Origin: Planctomycetaceae bacterium
GTDB taxonomy: Bacteria > Planctomycetota > Planctomycetia > Planctomycetales > Planctomycetaceae
Direction of reading: 5' to 3'
NCBI GenBank assembly: GCA_003445035.1
Contig: DLVV01000335.1
Span: 1-6,654 of the forward strand
Length of the DNA stretch: 6,654 nt
The notes under the pieces are model-generated. The model saw nothing but the letters and a program-made list of their open reading frames with translations, made no database searches and was not told the DNA's origin. Shown piece after piece: positions 6,061-6,654 of this stretch. A program made the position numbers and the translations under genes. Each line of letters starts with the position of its first letter. Position 1 is the first letter of the stretch.

Positions 6061-6654
6061 CTACTTCAGGTTGTTCTTCGTGCAGAACGCCTGGAAGCCG
6101 GACACGAACGCCTGGTTGTCGGGCGTGTCGATACTCTGGTAGTAGTTCCAGCAGGCCAGGTGACCAACCAGCGGAGGAATGTCCATCGCCCGCAGTTCGT
6201 CCTCGGCAACCGAGAACGCCATGATCGGGCAATCCCCGGCCGTCAGGCCCTGGTTGGCGAACTCCTTGTAGAACGGCACGTTCGACGAGCCGTTGATCGT
6301 CGAGAGGATGCACGCGTCGCCACCGGCGGCGAACTTCTTGATCTCCTGGACGTAGGTCTGGTAGTCCGAGTGATCGAACGCCGTGTACTTCTCGATGATG
6401 TTCTCATCGGGAACACCCTTGGCCTTCAGGAAGGCCTTGAGCACCTTGTTGGCCGTTCTCGGGAAGACGTAGTCGGTTCCCAGCAGGTAGAACTTCTTGT
6501 AGCCCTCGTCGAGCATGTGCTGGGCCGCCGGCACCAGTTGCTGGTTGGGCGTGGCCGCCGTGTAGAAGACGTTCTTGGACTGTTCTTCACCCTCGTACTG
6601 GACGGGGTAGAAGAGCAGGTGGTTGTATTCCTCGAACACCGGCAACACGCTCTT
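6061..6654 (-). CDS. urtA: Urea-binding protein UrtA, 5' cut by window, C-terminus apparently truncated
   Basis: Periplasmic solute-binding protein that captures urea and hands it to UrtB-UrtC. The window holds the last 197 codons; the frame is open to the right edge, so the start is outside. Diagnostic UrtA segments, numbered within this fragment, are LFYPVQYEGEEQSKN (14-28), TPNQQ (35-39), LLGTDYVFPRT (57-67), STINGSSNVPFYKE (118-131) and LACWNYYQSIDTP near the end. The frame stops at TAG (6061-6063) after CTKNNLK. Typical UrtA proteins continue past this point for about 100-120 residues, with a segment like RVT-(N/D)-DP-x-EA and a closing region including NHHL. None of that is present in any frame of the 153 nt before urtB, so the tail looks deleted rather than frameshifted. 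It may be a degraded gene, a genuinely short variant or an assembly error; a full-length second copy could exist elsewhere. Confidence 0.88.
   Translation of the reverse strand, partial: KSVLPVFEEYNHLLFYPVQYEGEEQSKNVFYTAATPNQQLVPAAQHMLDEGYKKFYLLGTDYVFPRTANKVLKAFLKAKGVPDENIIEKYTAFDHSDYQTYVQEIKKFAAGGDACILSTINGSSNVPFYKEFANQGLTAGDCPIMAFSVAEDELRAMDIPPLVGHLACWNYYQSIDTPDNQAFVSGFQAFCTKNNLK

Noticed and set aside
5978..6313. Alternative minus-strand frame running through the urtA end, considered as a frameshifted UrtA tail
   Set aside because: Its product after the urtA stop (PKFCQFFPGPG...) bears no resemblance to the UrtA C-terminus, and the third frame does not either, so a simple frameshift does not explain the short UrtA.

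Overview
The window is GC-rich bacterial DNA read entirely from the minus strand. It carries the end of a urea-uptake ABC transporter operon (urt) that runs directly into the start of a urease operon (ure). In transcription order (right to left) the genes are urtA (3' part only, cut by the window edge), urtB, a single reading frame fusing urtC and urtD, urtE, ureD and ureA. Window base 1 is the last base of the ureA stop codon, so ureB and ureC would be expected just outside. The taxon cannot be fixed from sequence alone. The fused UrtC-UrtD, the UreD subtype, the patchy Shine-Dalgarno use and the GC content suggest a planctomycete-like or related Gram-negative environmental bacterium; this is inference.

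Layout: 6061-6654 is the C-terminal portion of the urea-binding protein UrtA, which stops well short of the usual family C-terminus. 5908-6060 is a spacer with a perfect 12-bp stem-loop. 4213-5907 is the UrtB permease with a signal peptide and a long helical periplasmic N-terminal domain. 2004-4220 is UrtC-UrtD (permease plus ATPase in one chain), overlapping urtB by 8 nt. 1267-1962 is UrtE (second ATPase). 344-1255 is UreD (urease accessory protein). 1-303 is UreA (urease gamma subunit). No gene-free stretch exceeds 300 bases, and I saw no promoter, tRNA, rRNA, CRISPR array, insertion sequence or origin.

Together the genes describe scavenging of urea. UrtA captures it in the periplasm, UrtB and UrtC form the membrane channel, UrtD and UrtE hydrolyse ATP, and the urease begun by UreA, with UreD helping nickel-site assembly, converts urea to ammonia and CO2 inside the cell.

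The gene content is ordinary but several details are not. UrtC contains about 80 extra residues in a loop predicted to face the periplasm, and these resemble a porter subdomain of RND efflux pumps. UrtC and UrtD are fused through a polar linker of about 47 residues. UrtA appears to lack roughly its last 100 residues. A strong hairpin lies between urtA and urtB and bears on which UrtB start codon is used.
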